Source: Arthrobacter sp. U41 (GTDB taxonomy: Bacteria; Actinomycetota; Actinomycetes; Actinomycetales; Micrococcaceae). Taken from it: DNA of 64,000 nucleotides. The notes beneath the pieces were generated by a model, which ran no database searches, was not told the origin of the DNA, and saw only the letters and a list, made by a program, of their open reading frames with translations. A program made the translations under genes and the position numbers. This document shows positions 49,685 through 57,616 of this stretch, piece by piece. The stretch is taken from positions 2,418,001 to 2,482,000 of the forward strand of contig NZ_CP015732.1 in assembly GCF_001750145.1 (NCBI RefSeq), written 5' to 3'. The stretch's first letter is position 1; the number at the start of each line of letters is the position of its first letter.

Positions 49685-51133
49685 GTGACTGACTCAAGTC
49701 CCACCCCTCCGAACCGACAGGATCCGCAGCTGGATCCGCCCGATGACGCGGACGAGCCCGCCTTCGACTGGATGAAGCCCAGCTCCGCGGACAAGGGCTC
49801 GGCCGCGGCCTCCGCCGGCACCGCCGGACGTGATGGCGGCAGCAGTCCGGAAGCCCTGCCACGGGCCGACAGCGCAACCGGACCGGCCGTGCCGGACTCC
49901 GGCAGCCCGGCGACGCCGGCCGCAGCCGCCACCCCGACGCCGGCCGCAACCTCGACGCCGCCGTCGTCAGCGGCCGCAGCGGCCCCGGCCTGGCGCCAGG
50001 CCGGCAGCCGCGCCGACCGCAAGGCCGCGGAAGCCGCCGTCGAACCGGCACCGAAGGGCAACGGTGCGCACTTCAGCGAACCGCTCCCGACCTCCGCGCT
50101 GCAGCTCCGCCCCCCGGAGGAAGAAGTACAGCGCCGGAACGCCGAACGTGAACACGCGGCGAACGCCAAACCGGTGGCCCCGCGCGTGATGCAGGTCCTG
50201 CTTGCCGTGTGCTTCCCGGTCATCCTGCTGGTGCTGGCCGTCCGGGCCGTCGCCAGTCCCCTGTTCCTCTGGGTCGAGTACAACCGCCCCGGATTCCCGG
50301 GCGACGGCTACGGCTTTAACACCGACGACCGAATGACCTACGGCTCCTACGCCGTGGACTACCTCAGCAACTGGGCAGGACCGCGGTACCTCGGCGATCT
50401 CGTCGACCGCAGCGGAGACAAGCTCTTCGGGGACGGCGAAGTCAGCCACATGGCCGACGTCAAGCTCGTCATCCTGTCCGCCTTCGGCGCGGGCGTCCTG
50501 CTGATCCTGCTGAGCCTGATCGCCGTCATCTACCTGCGGCGCCGCAGTCCCGGGGGAGTGCGGCGCGGTCTGTTCGCCGGGTCCATCATCACCCTCGTTA
50601 TCATCCTCAGCCTCGGCGTCCTGGCGGTGCTTGGCTGGGAGGAGTTCTTCGCCCAGTTCCACAGCGTCTTCTTCGCCAGCGGCACCTGGACGTTCTCGCT
50701 GCAGGACACCCTGATCCGGCTCTTCCCGGCCCAGTTCTGGGTCGACGGCGGCATCGTGATCGCCGGCCTGGTGCTGATCACCTCGCTCGTCACCCTCATC
50801 CTCACCTGGCCGACGCGCAGGCGCCGCGGGCTGCCGAAACGGGGCACGGCGGCAGCTCACCCGGCCGGCGACGACACCCCGGAACTGGACCCGGCCGGGG
50901 ACGAAACCCCGGAAACTCCCCCCGCCAAACGGTCCCGGTTCCGGCGGAACAAAGCAACCAAAGCCGGCGAGGCCGGCGAGGCAACGGCCGGGGACGCACC
51001 CGGGGCGGCTCCGGCTCCCGGGAACTCCGCATCCGGTACCCCCGCCACTGGGCGCTCCGGCACACCCGGCTCCGGCGCAGCCGACACCGGTTCGCACGGC
51101 AGCCCGGCCCGGGGATACTCCAGCACCGTCTAG
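49685..51133 (+). CDS. TIGR01906 (DUF1461) family membrane protein
   Basis: 482-aa protein. Residues 1-160 are disordered and Ala/Pro/Ser-rich, then four membrane helices (about 168-190, 258-285, 298-320, 355-380) and a 105-residue disordered C-terminal tail. Between helices 1 and 2 are the family hallmarks FPGDGYGFNTDDRMTYG, VDYLSNWAG and FGDGEVSHMADVKLV. Both long tails are unusual. Function unknown. The GTG start lies about 70 bp after a TAGGCT box (49611-49616). Confidence 0.85.
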   Translation: MTDSSPTPPNRQDPQLDPPDDADEPAFDWMKPSSADKGSAAASAGTAGRDGGSSPEALPRADSATGPAVPDSGSPATPAAAATPTPAATSTPPSSAAAAAPAWRQAGSRADRKAAEAAVEPAPKGNGAHFSEPLPTSALQLRPPEEEVQRRNAEREHAANAKPVAPRVMQVLLAVCFPVILLVLAVRAVASPLFLWVEYNRPGFPGDGYGFNTDDRMTYGSYAVDYLSNWAGPRYLGDLVDRSGDKLFGDGEVSHMADVKLVILSAFGAGVLLILLSLIAVIYLRRRSPGGVRRGLFAGSIITLVIILSLGVLAVLGWEEFFAQFHSVFFASGTWTFSLQDTLIRLFPAQFWVDGGIVIAGLVLITSLVTLILTWPTRRRRGLPKRGTAAAHPAGDDTPELDPAGDETPETPPAKRSRFRRNKATKAGEAGEATAGDAPGAAPAPGNSASGTPATGRSGTPGSGAADTGSHGSPARGYSSTV

Positions 51134-51168
51134 AGGGGCGCCGGGACCCGGCGTCTGACAGGGACATC

Positions 51169-51202
51169 GAAGCGGCCGGCACCACACGGTGCCGGCCGCT
51201 TC
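51169..51202. terminator. Bidirectional hairpin between TIGR01906 and acyl-CoA ligase genes
   Basis: Perfect 15-bp stem (51169-51183 with 51188-51202) and a 4-nt loop between convergent genes. No T-run, but the stem is very stable. Confidence 0.7.
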
Positions 51203-51234
51203 CCGCGTCCCGGACGCGGCGCGTCAGCTGCTGA

Positions 51235-53064
51235 TCAGCCGTAAATGCGGTTGATCTGCGTCTCGAAGTCGCGCACGACGGCGGCGCGCTTGAGTTTGAG
51301 CGTCGGTGTCAGGTGCCCGGATTCCACCGTGAAGTCGGCGTCCAGCACCACGAAGCTGCGGATCGACTCGGCCTTGGAGACGAGGGCGTTTGCCTCGTCC
51401 ACGGCGCGCTGCAGGGCAGCGCGGACCAGTTCGCTGCCGCGGGCTTCGGCCGTGCTCATCCCGGGAACCTTGCGCGCGGCGCACCAGTTTTCCAGGCCCT
51501 CAGGGTCCAGGTTGATCAGGGCCGAGACGAACGGCCGGCCGTCCCCGACCACCACGGCCTGCAGGACGAGTTCGTGTTCGCGGATCTTCTCCTCGAGCGG
51601 CCCGGGGGCGACGTTCTTGCCGCCGGCGGTGACGAGGAGGTCCTTCTTCCGTCCGGTAATCGTCAGGAAGCCGTCCGCGTCCAGGGACCCGAGGTCGCCG
51701 GTGCGGAAGAACCCGTCCACGAACGCCTCGGCATTGGCTGCGGGGTTGTTGTGGTAGCCCTTGAAGACGCCGATGCCCTTGACCAGGATCTCGCCGTCCT
51801 CGGCGACCCTGATGGTGGTTCCCGGCACCGGGATGCCGACCGTCCCCACCCTGGTCCGCGTCGGGGTGTTGGCGGTGCACGGTGCCGTGGTTTCGGTGAG
51901 GCCATAGCCTTCCAGGACGGGGATGCCCGCGCCGCGGAAGAAGTGCGCGTCGTGGGCGCTTAGCGGGCTGGCCCCGGAGACCGCATAGCCCAGTTGGCCG
52001 CCGAAGGCCTGACGCAGCTTGGGGTACAACAACCGGTCAAAAAGGGCGTGCCGGGCGCGGGTGGCGAATCCGGGCCCGGGTCCGGTGCCCCGGGAGGCGG
52101 CGTCAAGGGCCTTGGAATAGTCGATGGCGACGGCGGCGGCCGACTCGAACAGGCGCTGCTTCCCGGCCAGGGCCGCCTTGTGGGCGGCACCGGCGTACAC
52201 CTTCTCGAAGATCCGGGGAACGACGAGAAGGAAGGTGGGCTTGAAGCTGGCCAGGTCCTCCAGCAGCTCCTTGGCGCTGGCGGTGTGGCCCAGGGTGGTC
52301 CCGGCGCTCAGGCAGATGACCTGGACGGCGCGGGCGAGGACGTGGGCCAGCGGGAGGAACATCAGGGTCCTGGAGCGGGGCTGCAGGAGGATCTCGGGCA
52401 GGAACAGCACGACATTCTTGGCGATGAGCGCGAAGTTCCCATGCGTGATTTCGCACCCCTTGGGCCGGCCCGTGGTGCCGGAGGTGTAGACGAGTGATGC
52501 CACGTCCGCGAGCCCGGCGGCGGAGCGGTGCCGTTCCAGCTCGGCGTCGCCGACCCCGGCGCCTGCCGCGGCCAGGCTGGCCAGGTTCGGCGCCGCGCCG
52601 TCGTAGTCCATCCGCACCACGGGGAGCACGGTGTCTCCGAGCAAAGTGGAGCCGTCCAGGACCTCCTGGACCAGGGCTGCGGTGGCCGCGTTCTCCGCGA
52701 AGATGCGCCGGGCCCCCGAATCATGCAGGATCCATTCGACCTGGCTGGCCGAGGACGTTTCGTAGACGGGGACGGGGACGCCGCCGGCGAACCAGATGGC
52801 AAAGTCCACCACGGTCCACTCGAAGCGGGTGCCGGACATGACCGCCACGGTCTCCCCGGGGGTGATGCCGCCGGCTATCAGGCCCTTCGCCAGCGCCCGG
52901 ACCTGGTCCAGGAACTGCTGGGCGGGGACATCGGCCCAGCCGGACGGGCCCTTGCGGGAGTAAAGCGCGTGCACAGGATCCTTGGCGTGCTGCTCCAGGA
53001 GCAGGTCCGTCACGTTGCTGCCCGGGTCGAGCTCGACGAGCAGCCCGGTACTTGCTTCTCTCAC
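51235..53064 (-). CDS. Long-chain acyl-CoA synthetase (AMP-dependent ligase, FadD-like)
   Basis: 609-aa adenylate-forming enzyme activating fatty acids to acyl-CoA. The ATP loop YTSGTTGRPKG is near residue 180, YGLTETTA near 395, GFFRTGDLGSLDADGFLTITGRKKD carries the hinge, and the catalytic lysine lies in TPTLKLKRAAV at the C-terminus. This is the long-form FadD15-like subgroup. The GTG at 53064 has GGAG with an 8-nt spacer; a longer frame upstream is not supported. It follows the O-mannosyltransferase gene by 55 bp on the same strand. Confidence 0.93.
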   Translation of the reverse strand: MREASTGLLVELDPGSNVTDLLLEQHAKDPVHALYSRKGPSGWADVPAQQFLDQVRALAKGLIAGGITPGETVAVMSGTRFEWTVVDFAIWFAGGVPVPVYETSSASQVEWILHDSGARRIFAENAATAALVQEVLDGSTLLGDTVLPVVRMDYDGAAPNLASLAAAGAGVGDAELERHRSAAGLADVASLVYTSGTTGRPKGCEITHGNFALIAKNVVLFLPEILLQPRSRTLMFLPLAHVLARAVQVICLSAGTTLGHTASAKELLEDLASFKPTFLLVVPRIFEKVYAGAAHKAALAGKQRLFESAAAVAIDYSKALDAASRGTGPGPGFATRARHALFDRLLYPKLRQAFGGQLGYAVSGASPLSAHDAHFFRGAGIPVLEGYGLTETTAPCTANTPTRTRVGTVGIPVPGTTIRVAEDGEILVKGIGVFKGYHNNPAANAEAFVDGFFRTGDLGSLDADGFLTITGRKKDLLVTAGGKNVAPGPLEEKIREHELVLQAVVVGDGRPFVSALINLDPEGLENWCAARKVPGMSTAEARGSELVRAALQRAVDEANALVSKAESIRSFVVLDADFTVESGHLTPTLKLKRAAVVRDFETQINRIYG

Positions 53065-53119
53065 AGCCGTATCTCCGTTCCGGGTCCGTCTGATGGGGGA
53101 CGCCCCCTGCAATCCTGCC

Positions 53120-54823
53120 CTAGATCCAGGACGGCATCCACATCCGGAACCGCCAATCCTGGTAGGAAATGGTCTCGGCGGTCCAGACCGGATAGAAGAA
53201 CGCCGACACGATGACGGCGGTGACCACAAAGAGGGCCACGAGGTAGAGCCCGGAACGCCGCCGCCAGAGCGGATCGGTGCGCTGGCCCAGGATGAGGCCC
53301 AGGCAGTACACCAGGGCCAGCACGAGGAAGGGCTCGAAGGATACGGCGTAGAAGTAGAACATGGTGCGTTCCGGATACAGGAACCAGGGGAGGTAACCGG
53401 AGGCCACGGCGGCCAGGATCGCCCCCGCTCGCCAGTCGCGCCGCCCGGCCCACCAGAACAGCAGGACGCCCAGGCAGACGGCGGCGCCCCACCAGATCAG
53501 CGGGTTGCCGACGGAGAGGATCGCCGTTGTGCAGCTGGCCGTATCGCACCCGGGGCTGCCCGGCGTGGGCGATTCGTAGAAGAAGGACGTGGGCCTGCCG
53601 AGCACCAGCCAGCTCCAGGCGCTGGCCTCGTAAGGATGCTCCGCGCTGAGCCCCTGGTGGAACTTGTACGCCTCCACGTGGTAGTGCGCCAGGGACCGGA
53701 CGGCGTCCGGCAGCCAGCCCCATTCCGCCGAGGGGACGGTCTGCGCCCAGTTCCGGAAGTAGGCGTCCGTGGAGCCGAACCAGCCGGTCCACGTGGCGGC
53801 GTACACCAGGGCGGCCACCGGGACAATGCTGAGGAAGGCCGGAATCCCGTCCTTGAGGATCCCGCCGCTGATCCAGCCGTGGATTCCGGCGATCCGGCGG
53901 GCGCTCAGGTCCCAGAAGACCGTCAGCAGCCCGAAACCCGCCAGGAAGAACAGGGCGGACCATTTCGTGCCGACAGCCAGTCCCAGGCACACGCCGGCGG
54001 CGAGCCGCCACCAGCGGATCCCCAGCCACGGGCCGGATGCCAGCTGGAGCAGGCCGGGCCGTCCGTCCGGGGAGGCTGCGGCCTGCCGGCCCAGCCGCTC
54101 GGCAAGCCGGCGGCGGCCGTCGTCGCGGTCCATCAGCAGGGCCCCGAACGCGGCAAGGACCCAGAACATCAGGAAGATGTCCAGCAGGGAGGTCCGGGAC
54201 ATCACCAGGTGGTGGCCGTCCACCGCCAGCAGCACACCGGCCACCGCCCCGAGGGTCAGCGAGCGGAAGAGTTTTTGCGCGATCAGGGCCAGCAGGACAA
54301 TGGACAGTGTGCCGGTCAGGGCCGCTCCGAACCGCCAGCCGAAGGGGTTGTCCGGGCCGAAGAGCCACATGCCGGCGGCGATCATCCACTTCCCGACCGG
54401 CGGGTGGACGACGTACTCGGGCGCGTCAAGCAGCACCCCGGGATTGCCGGCGGCAAAGGCCTCGTTGGCCTTGTCCGGCCACGACCGTTCGTAGCCGCTG
54501 ACCAGGAACGAGTAGCCGTCCTTGACGTAGTAGGTCTCGTCGAAGACCAGGGTGCGGGGCGAATCCAGCCGGACGAAACGGAGGACCCCGCCCAAGGCCG
54601 CGGTGATGACCGGAACCAGCCAGAACCACAGCCGGAGCGAGGGCGGATAGTCCCGCCAGCTCTGGATGCCGCCGATCAGGCGGTCTTTGAGGGCTGCGGG
54701 CGTAAACGCATCCGCCGGGCGGCTGACCCAGCGGTGCCCCTCCAGGCTGCGGCCGGGGCGGGTGGCTGGGGGCGCCGATCCGGGGGAACCGGCCTCGGCA
54801 GGCCGGGCGGGGGTCTGCGTCAC
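53120..54823 (-). CDS. pmt: Dolichyl-phosphate-mannose--protein O-mannosyltransferase (Pmt)
   Basis: 567-aa multi-pass GT39 enzyme that transfers mannose from polyprenyl phosphate-mannose to Ser/Thr of exported proteins. The catalytic Asp95-Glu96 pair is in LVFDETYYVKD, followed by YVVHPPVGKWMIA and about ten further helices; RTSLLDIFLMFW and GTKWSALFF are family-typical. The N-terminal 60 residues are cytosolic and Pro/Ala-rich. The GTG at 54823 is preceded by TAGCAT with a 6-nt gap. It is divergent from rsmI, the same arrangement as in mycobacteria. Confidence 0.93.
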   Translation of the reverse strand: MTQTPARPAEAGSPGSAPPATRPGRSLEGHRWVSRPADAFTPAALKDRLIGGIQSWRDYPPSLRLWFWLVPVITAALGGVLRFVRLDSPRTLVFDETYYVKDGYSFLVSGYERSWPDKANEAFAAGNPGVLLDAPEYVVHPPVGKWMIAAGMWLFGPDNPFGWRFGAALTGTLSIVLLALIAQKLFRSLTLGAVAGVLLAVDGHHLVMSRTSLLDIFLMFWVLAAFGALLMDRDDGRRRLAERLGRQAAASPDGRPGLLQLASGPWLGIRWWRLAAGVCLGLAVGTKWSALFFLAGFGLLTVFWDLSARRIAGIHGWISGGILKDGIPAFLSIVPVAALVYAATWTGWFGSTDAYFRNWAQTVPSAEWGWLPDAVRSLAHYHVEAYKFHQGLSAEHPYEASAWSWLVLGRPTSFFYESPTPGSPGCDTASCTTAILSVGNPLIWWGAAVCLGVLLFWWAGRRDWRAGAILAAVASGYLPWFLYPERTMFYFYAVSFEPFLVLALVYCLGLILGQRTDPLWRRRSGLYLVALFVVTAVIVSAFFYPVWTAETISYQDWRFRMWMPSWI

Positions 54824-54829
54824 GTTGCC

Positions 54830-54835
54830 ATGCTA
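54830..54835 (-). promoter_or_regulatory. Predicted -10 box of pmt (leaderless)
   Basis: TAGCAT, 6 nt, then the GTG at 54823. Confidence 0.55.
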
Positions 54836-54927
54836 CCTTTTGCCGCTGTGGTCCCCGGCCAGGCCGCCCCGGCCCCGTCCCGGGCGGGTGCCAGCAGGGT
54901 CCGTCCGCCCTCGGCCCGTGCCAGCAG

Positions 54928-54933
54928 TAGGCT
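54928..54933 (+). promoter_or_regulatory. Predicted -10 box of rsmI (leaderless)
   Basis: TAGGCT, 6 nt, then the GTG at 54940. Divergent from the pmt promoter. Confidence 0.55.
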
Positions 54934-54939
54934 GGTCGT

Positions 54940-55896
54940 GTGGACCCTATACTCAGCACCTCCCCGAATCTTCCCAGCGATGGCGCGGGCCAGCCGGACG
55001 ACGCCGGGGACGGCACCGGGCCCGCCGGAAGCCCCGCGACGGAGGCGGTCCCGGAAACCGGCGGACCCGGCCGGATCGTGCTGGCGGCGACCCCCATCGG
55101 CAACGTCGGGGACGCCACGTACCGGCTCGTCGAACTCCTGACCACGGCGGACATCGTCGCCGCCGAGGACACCCGCCGGCTGCACCGCCTGGTCCAGAAC
55201 CTGGGGATCACCGTGTCCGGCCGGATCATCAGCTACCACGAGCACAACGAGGCAGCCAAGACCGGTGAACTCCTGGACCAGGTACGCGCCGGCAAGACCC
55301 TCGTGATGGTCACCGACGCCGGCATGCCCTCCGTCTCGGACCCCGGCTTCCGCCTGGTCGAAGGGGCCGTGGCCGCCGGATTGACGGTCACCGCCGCGCC
55401 CGGACCCTCCGCGGTGCTGACCGCGCTCGCGCTTTCCGGCCTGCCGACCGACCGCTTCTGCTTTGAGGGGTTCCTGCCGCGCAAGGCCGGAGAACGGTCC
55501 TCCCGGCTCGCTGATCTCGATGCCGAGCGGCGCACCATGGTCTTCTTCGAGGCCCCGCACCGGCTCGAACCCATGCTTCGTGCGCTGCGTGAGCGGTTCG
55601 GCGCGGACCGGCGGGCAGCCATCTGCCGGGAACTGACAAAGACCTATGAAGAGGTCATCCGCGGCACCCTCCGCGAACTGCTGGAGTGGGCCGAGTCCAA
55701 CGAGGTGCGCGGCGAGATCGCCGTCGTTGTCGGCGGCGCCCCGGAACGGGAACCGGGCAAGCCGGAGGACCACGTGGCGGACGTCAACGCGCTCATGGCC
55801 CAGGGAATCCGGCTCAAGGAAGCCGTCGCCGCCGTGGCGGAGGACGCCAAGGTCAGCAAACGGGAACTGTACTCCGCGGTGCTCGCAGCCCGGTAG
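54940..55896 (+). CDS. rsmI: 16S rRNA (cytidine(1402)-2'-O)-methyltransferase RsmI
   Basis: 318-aa SAM-dependent methyltransferase of the tetrapyrrole-methylase fold that modifies C1402 of 16S rRNA. Diagnostic stretches: IVLAATPIGNVGDATYRLVE (about 46-65), AAEDTRRLHRLV, YHEHNEAAKT, LVMVTDAGMPSVSDPG and TAAPGPSAVLTALALSGLP. The first 45 residues are a disordered extension. TAGGCT lies 6 nt before the GTG, fixing the start. A perfect 26-bp palindrome follows 23 bp after the stop. Confidence 0.95.
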   Translation: MDPILSTSPNLPSDGAGQPDDAGDGTGPAGSPATEAVPETGGPGRIVLAATPIGNVGDATYRLVELLTTADIVAAEDTRRLHRLVQNLGITVSGRIISYHEHNEAAKTGELLDQVRAGKTLVMVTDAGMPSVSDPGFRLVEGAVAAGLTVTAAPGPSAVLTALALSGLPTDRFCFEGFLPRKAGERSSRLADLDAERRTMVFFEAPHRLEPMLRALRERFGADRRAAICRELTKTYEEVIRGTLRELLEWAESNEVRGEIAVVVGGAPEREPGKPEDHVADVNALMAQGIRLKEAVAAVAEDAKVSKRELYSAVLAAR

Positions 55897-55919
55897 CCAG
55901 GCCGGCCTCCGGCCCCAAC

Positions 55920-55945
55920 GTCCGCTGTGCAGCTGCACAGCGGAC
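55920..55945. repeat. Perfect 26-bp palindrome after rsmI
   Basis: GTCCGCTGTGCAG followed directly by its reverse complement CTGCACAGCGGAC, with no spacer. It may be a terminator stem or a protein-binding site upstream of the dehydrogenase gene. No T-run follows. Confidence 0.85.
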
Positions 55946-56088
55946 CCCGCCTGACGTAGTGCGGACATGCGTAGACAGTCCGGAGAGCGCGGCAGTACCG
56001 TGGCAGTAAATCCGGCGCCTGCCCAAGGTGTCCGAACAGTGCTGAACCCGATCCCATTCACCCCGAATCGCTGACGAGGGAGTCAACC

Positions 56089-57588
56089 GTGACTGTAACT
56101 GCCCAGCCCATTGTTACCGCCGAGCGCGAGAGCGCCCTGCTGGCCTCCGTTCCCACCGGTCTGCTGATCGGCGGCCAGTGGCGTCCGGCCGCTTCTGGTA
56201 AGACCTTCGCTGTGGAGGACCCCTCGACGGGCAAGGTCCTGCTGAGCATCGCCGACGCCGGCCCCGAGGACGGGGCGGCGGCCCTGGATGCCGCGGCCGC
56301 CGCGCAGGACTCCTGGGCGAAGGTCCCGGCGCGCGAGCGCGGGGAGATCCTGCGCCGGGCCTTCGAGCTCGTCACTGCACGGGCGGAGGACTTCGCGCTG
56401 CTGATGACACTGGAAATGGGCAAGCCGCTGGCCGAGGCCCGCGGCGAAGTCACCTACGGCGCCGAGTTCCTGCGCTGGTTCTCCGAAGAAGCCGTCCGGG
56501 CCTTCGGCCGCTACTCGGTATCCCCGGACGGGAAGTCCCGGCTGCTGGTGACGAAGAAGCCGGTGGGCCCCTGCCTGCTGATCACGCCGTGGAACTTCCC
56601 GCTGGCCATGGCGACCCGCAAGGTTGCCCCCGCCGTCGCCGCCGGCTGCACCATGGTGCTGAAGTCCGCGAACCTGACCCCGCTGACCTCCCAGCTGTTC
56701 GCGGCCGTGATGATGGAGGCCGGACTCCCCGCCGGGGTGCTGAACGTCATCCCGACCTCCACGGCCGGTGCCACCACGGGGCCGCTGATCAAGGACTCCC
56801 GGCTGCGCAAGCTCTCCTTCACCGGCTCCACCGAGGTCGGCCGCCGGCTGCTCGCCGACGCGTCCGAGAACGTGCTGCGGACCTCGATGGAACTCGGCGG
56901 GAACGCCCCGTTCGTGGTGTTTGAGGACGCCGACGTCGACGCCGCCGTCGCCGGGGCGATGCTGGCGAAGCTGCGGAACATGGGCGAGGCCTGCACGGCC
57001 GCGAACCGGTTCATCGTGCACGAGTCCGTCGCGGACGAATTCGCGGAGAAGTTCGCCGCGAAGATGGCGGACATGACCACGGCCCGCGGCACCGAGGCGG
57101 AGTCCAAGGTCGGCCCGCTGATCGATGCGAAGAGCCGGGACAAGGTCCACGAGCTGGTTTCCGATGCGGTGTCCGCCGGTGCGGTCGCGGTGATCGGCGG
57201 CGCCGCCGTCGAGGGTCCGGGCTACTTCTACCAGCCCACCATCCTCAAGGGCGTCACCGAGGGCACCCGGATCCTGTCCGAGGAAATCTTCGGGCCGGTC
57301 GCCCCGATCATCACCTTCTCCTCCGAGGATGAGGCGGTCCGGCTGGCGAACAACACCGAGTACGGTCTGGTGGCCTACGTTTTCACCCGGGACCTGAACC
57401 GGGGCATCCGGATGGGCGAACGCCTGGAGACCGGCATGCTGGGCCTGAACGCCGGCGTGGTCTCCAACGCCGCGGCACCCTTTGGCGGGGTCAAGCAGTC
57501 CGGCCTGGGCCGTGAGGGCGGCCTCGAAGGCATCGAGGAATACCTCTACACCCAGTACATCGGCATCGCGGACCCGTACGCCGGCTAG
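56089..57588 (+). CDS. gabD: NAD(P)-dependent succinate-semialdehyde dehydrogenase (GabD-like)
   Basis: 499-aa aldehyde dehydrogenase oxidising succinate semialdehyde to succinate (GABA or 2-oxoglutarate side routes into the TCA cycle). Catalytic Cys302 (GEACTAANR) and Glu268 (MELGGNAPF) are present, as are TPWNFPLAMATRKVAPAVAAG and the FTGSTEVGR nucleotide-binding loop. The subgroup assignment to SSADH is from overall pattern; related aldehydes are possible. The GTG start has GAGGGAG 6 nt upstream. No GABA transaminase is adjacent. Confidence 0.9.
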   Translation: MTVTAQPIVTAERESALLASVPTGLLIGGQWRPAASGKTFAVEDPSTGKVLLSIADAGPEDGAAALDAAAAAQDSWAKVPARERGEILRRAFELVTARAEDFALLMTLEMGKPLAEARGEVTYGAEFLRWFSEEAVRAFGRYSVSPDGKSRLLVTKKPVGPCLLITPWNFPLAMATRKVAPAVAAGCTMVLKSANLTPLTSQLFAAVMMEAGLPAGVLNVIPTSTAGATTGPLIKDSRLRKLSFTGSTEVGRRLLADASENVLRTSMELGGNAPFVVFEDADVDAAVAGAMLAKLRNMGEACTAANRFIVHESVADEFAEKFAAKMADMTTARGTEAESKVGPLIDAKSRDKVHELVSDAVSAGAVAVIGGAAVEGPGYFYQPTILKGVTEGTRILSEEIFGPVAPIITFSSEDEAVRLANNTEYGLVAYVFTRDLNRGIRMGERLETGMLGLNAGVVSNAAAPFGGVKQSGLGREGGLEGIEEYLYTQYIGIADPYAG

Positions 57589-57616
57589 GAACCACCCCGG
57601 CCGGGCAGAGCGGGCC

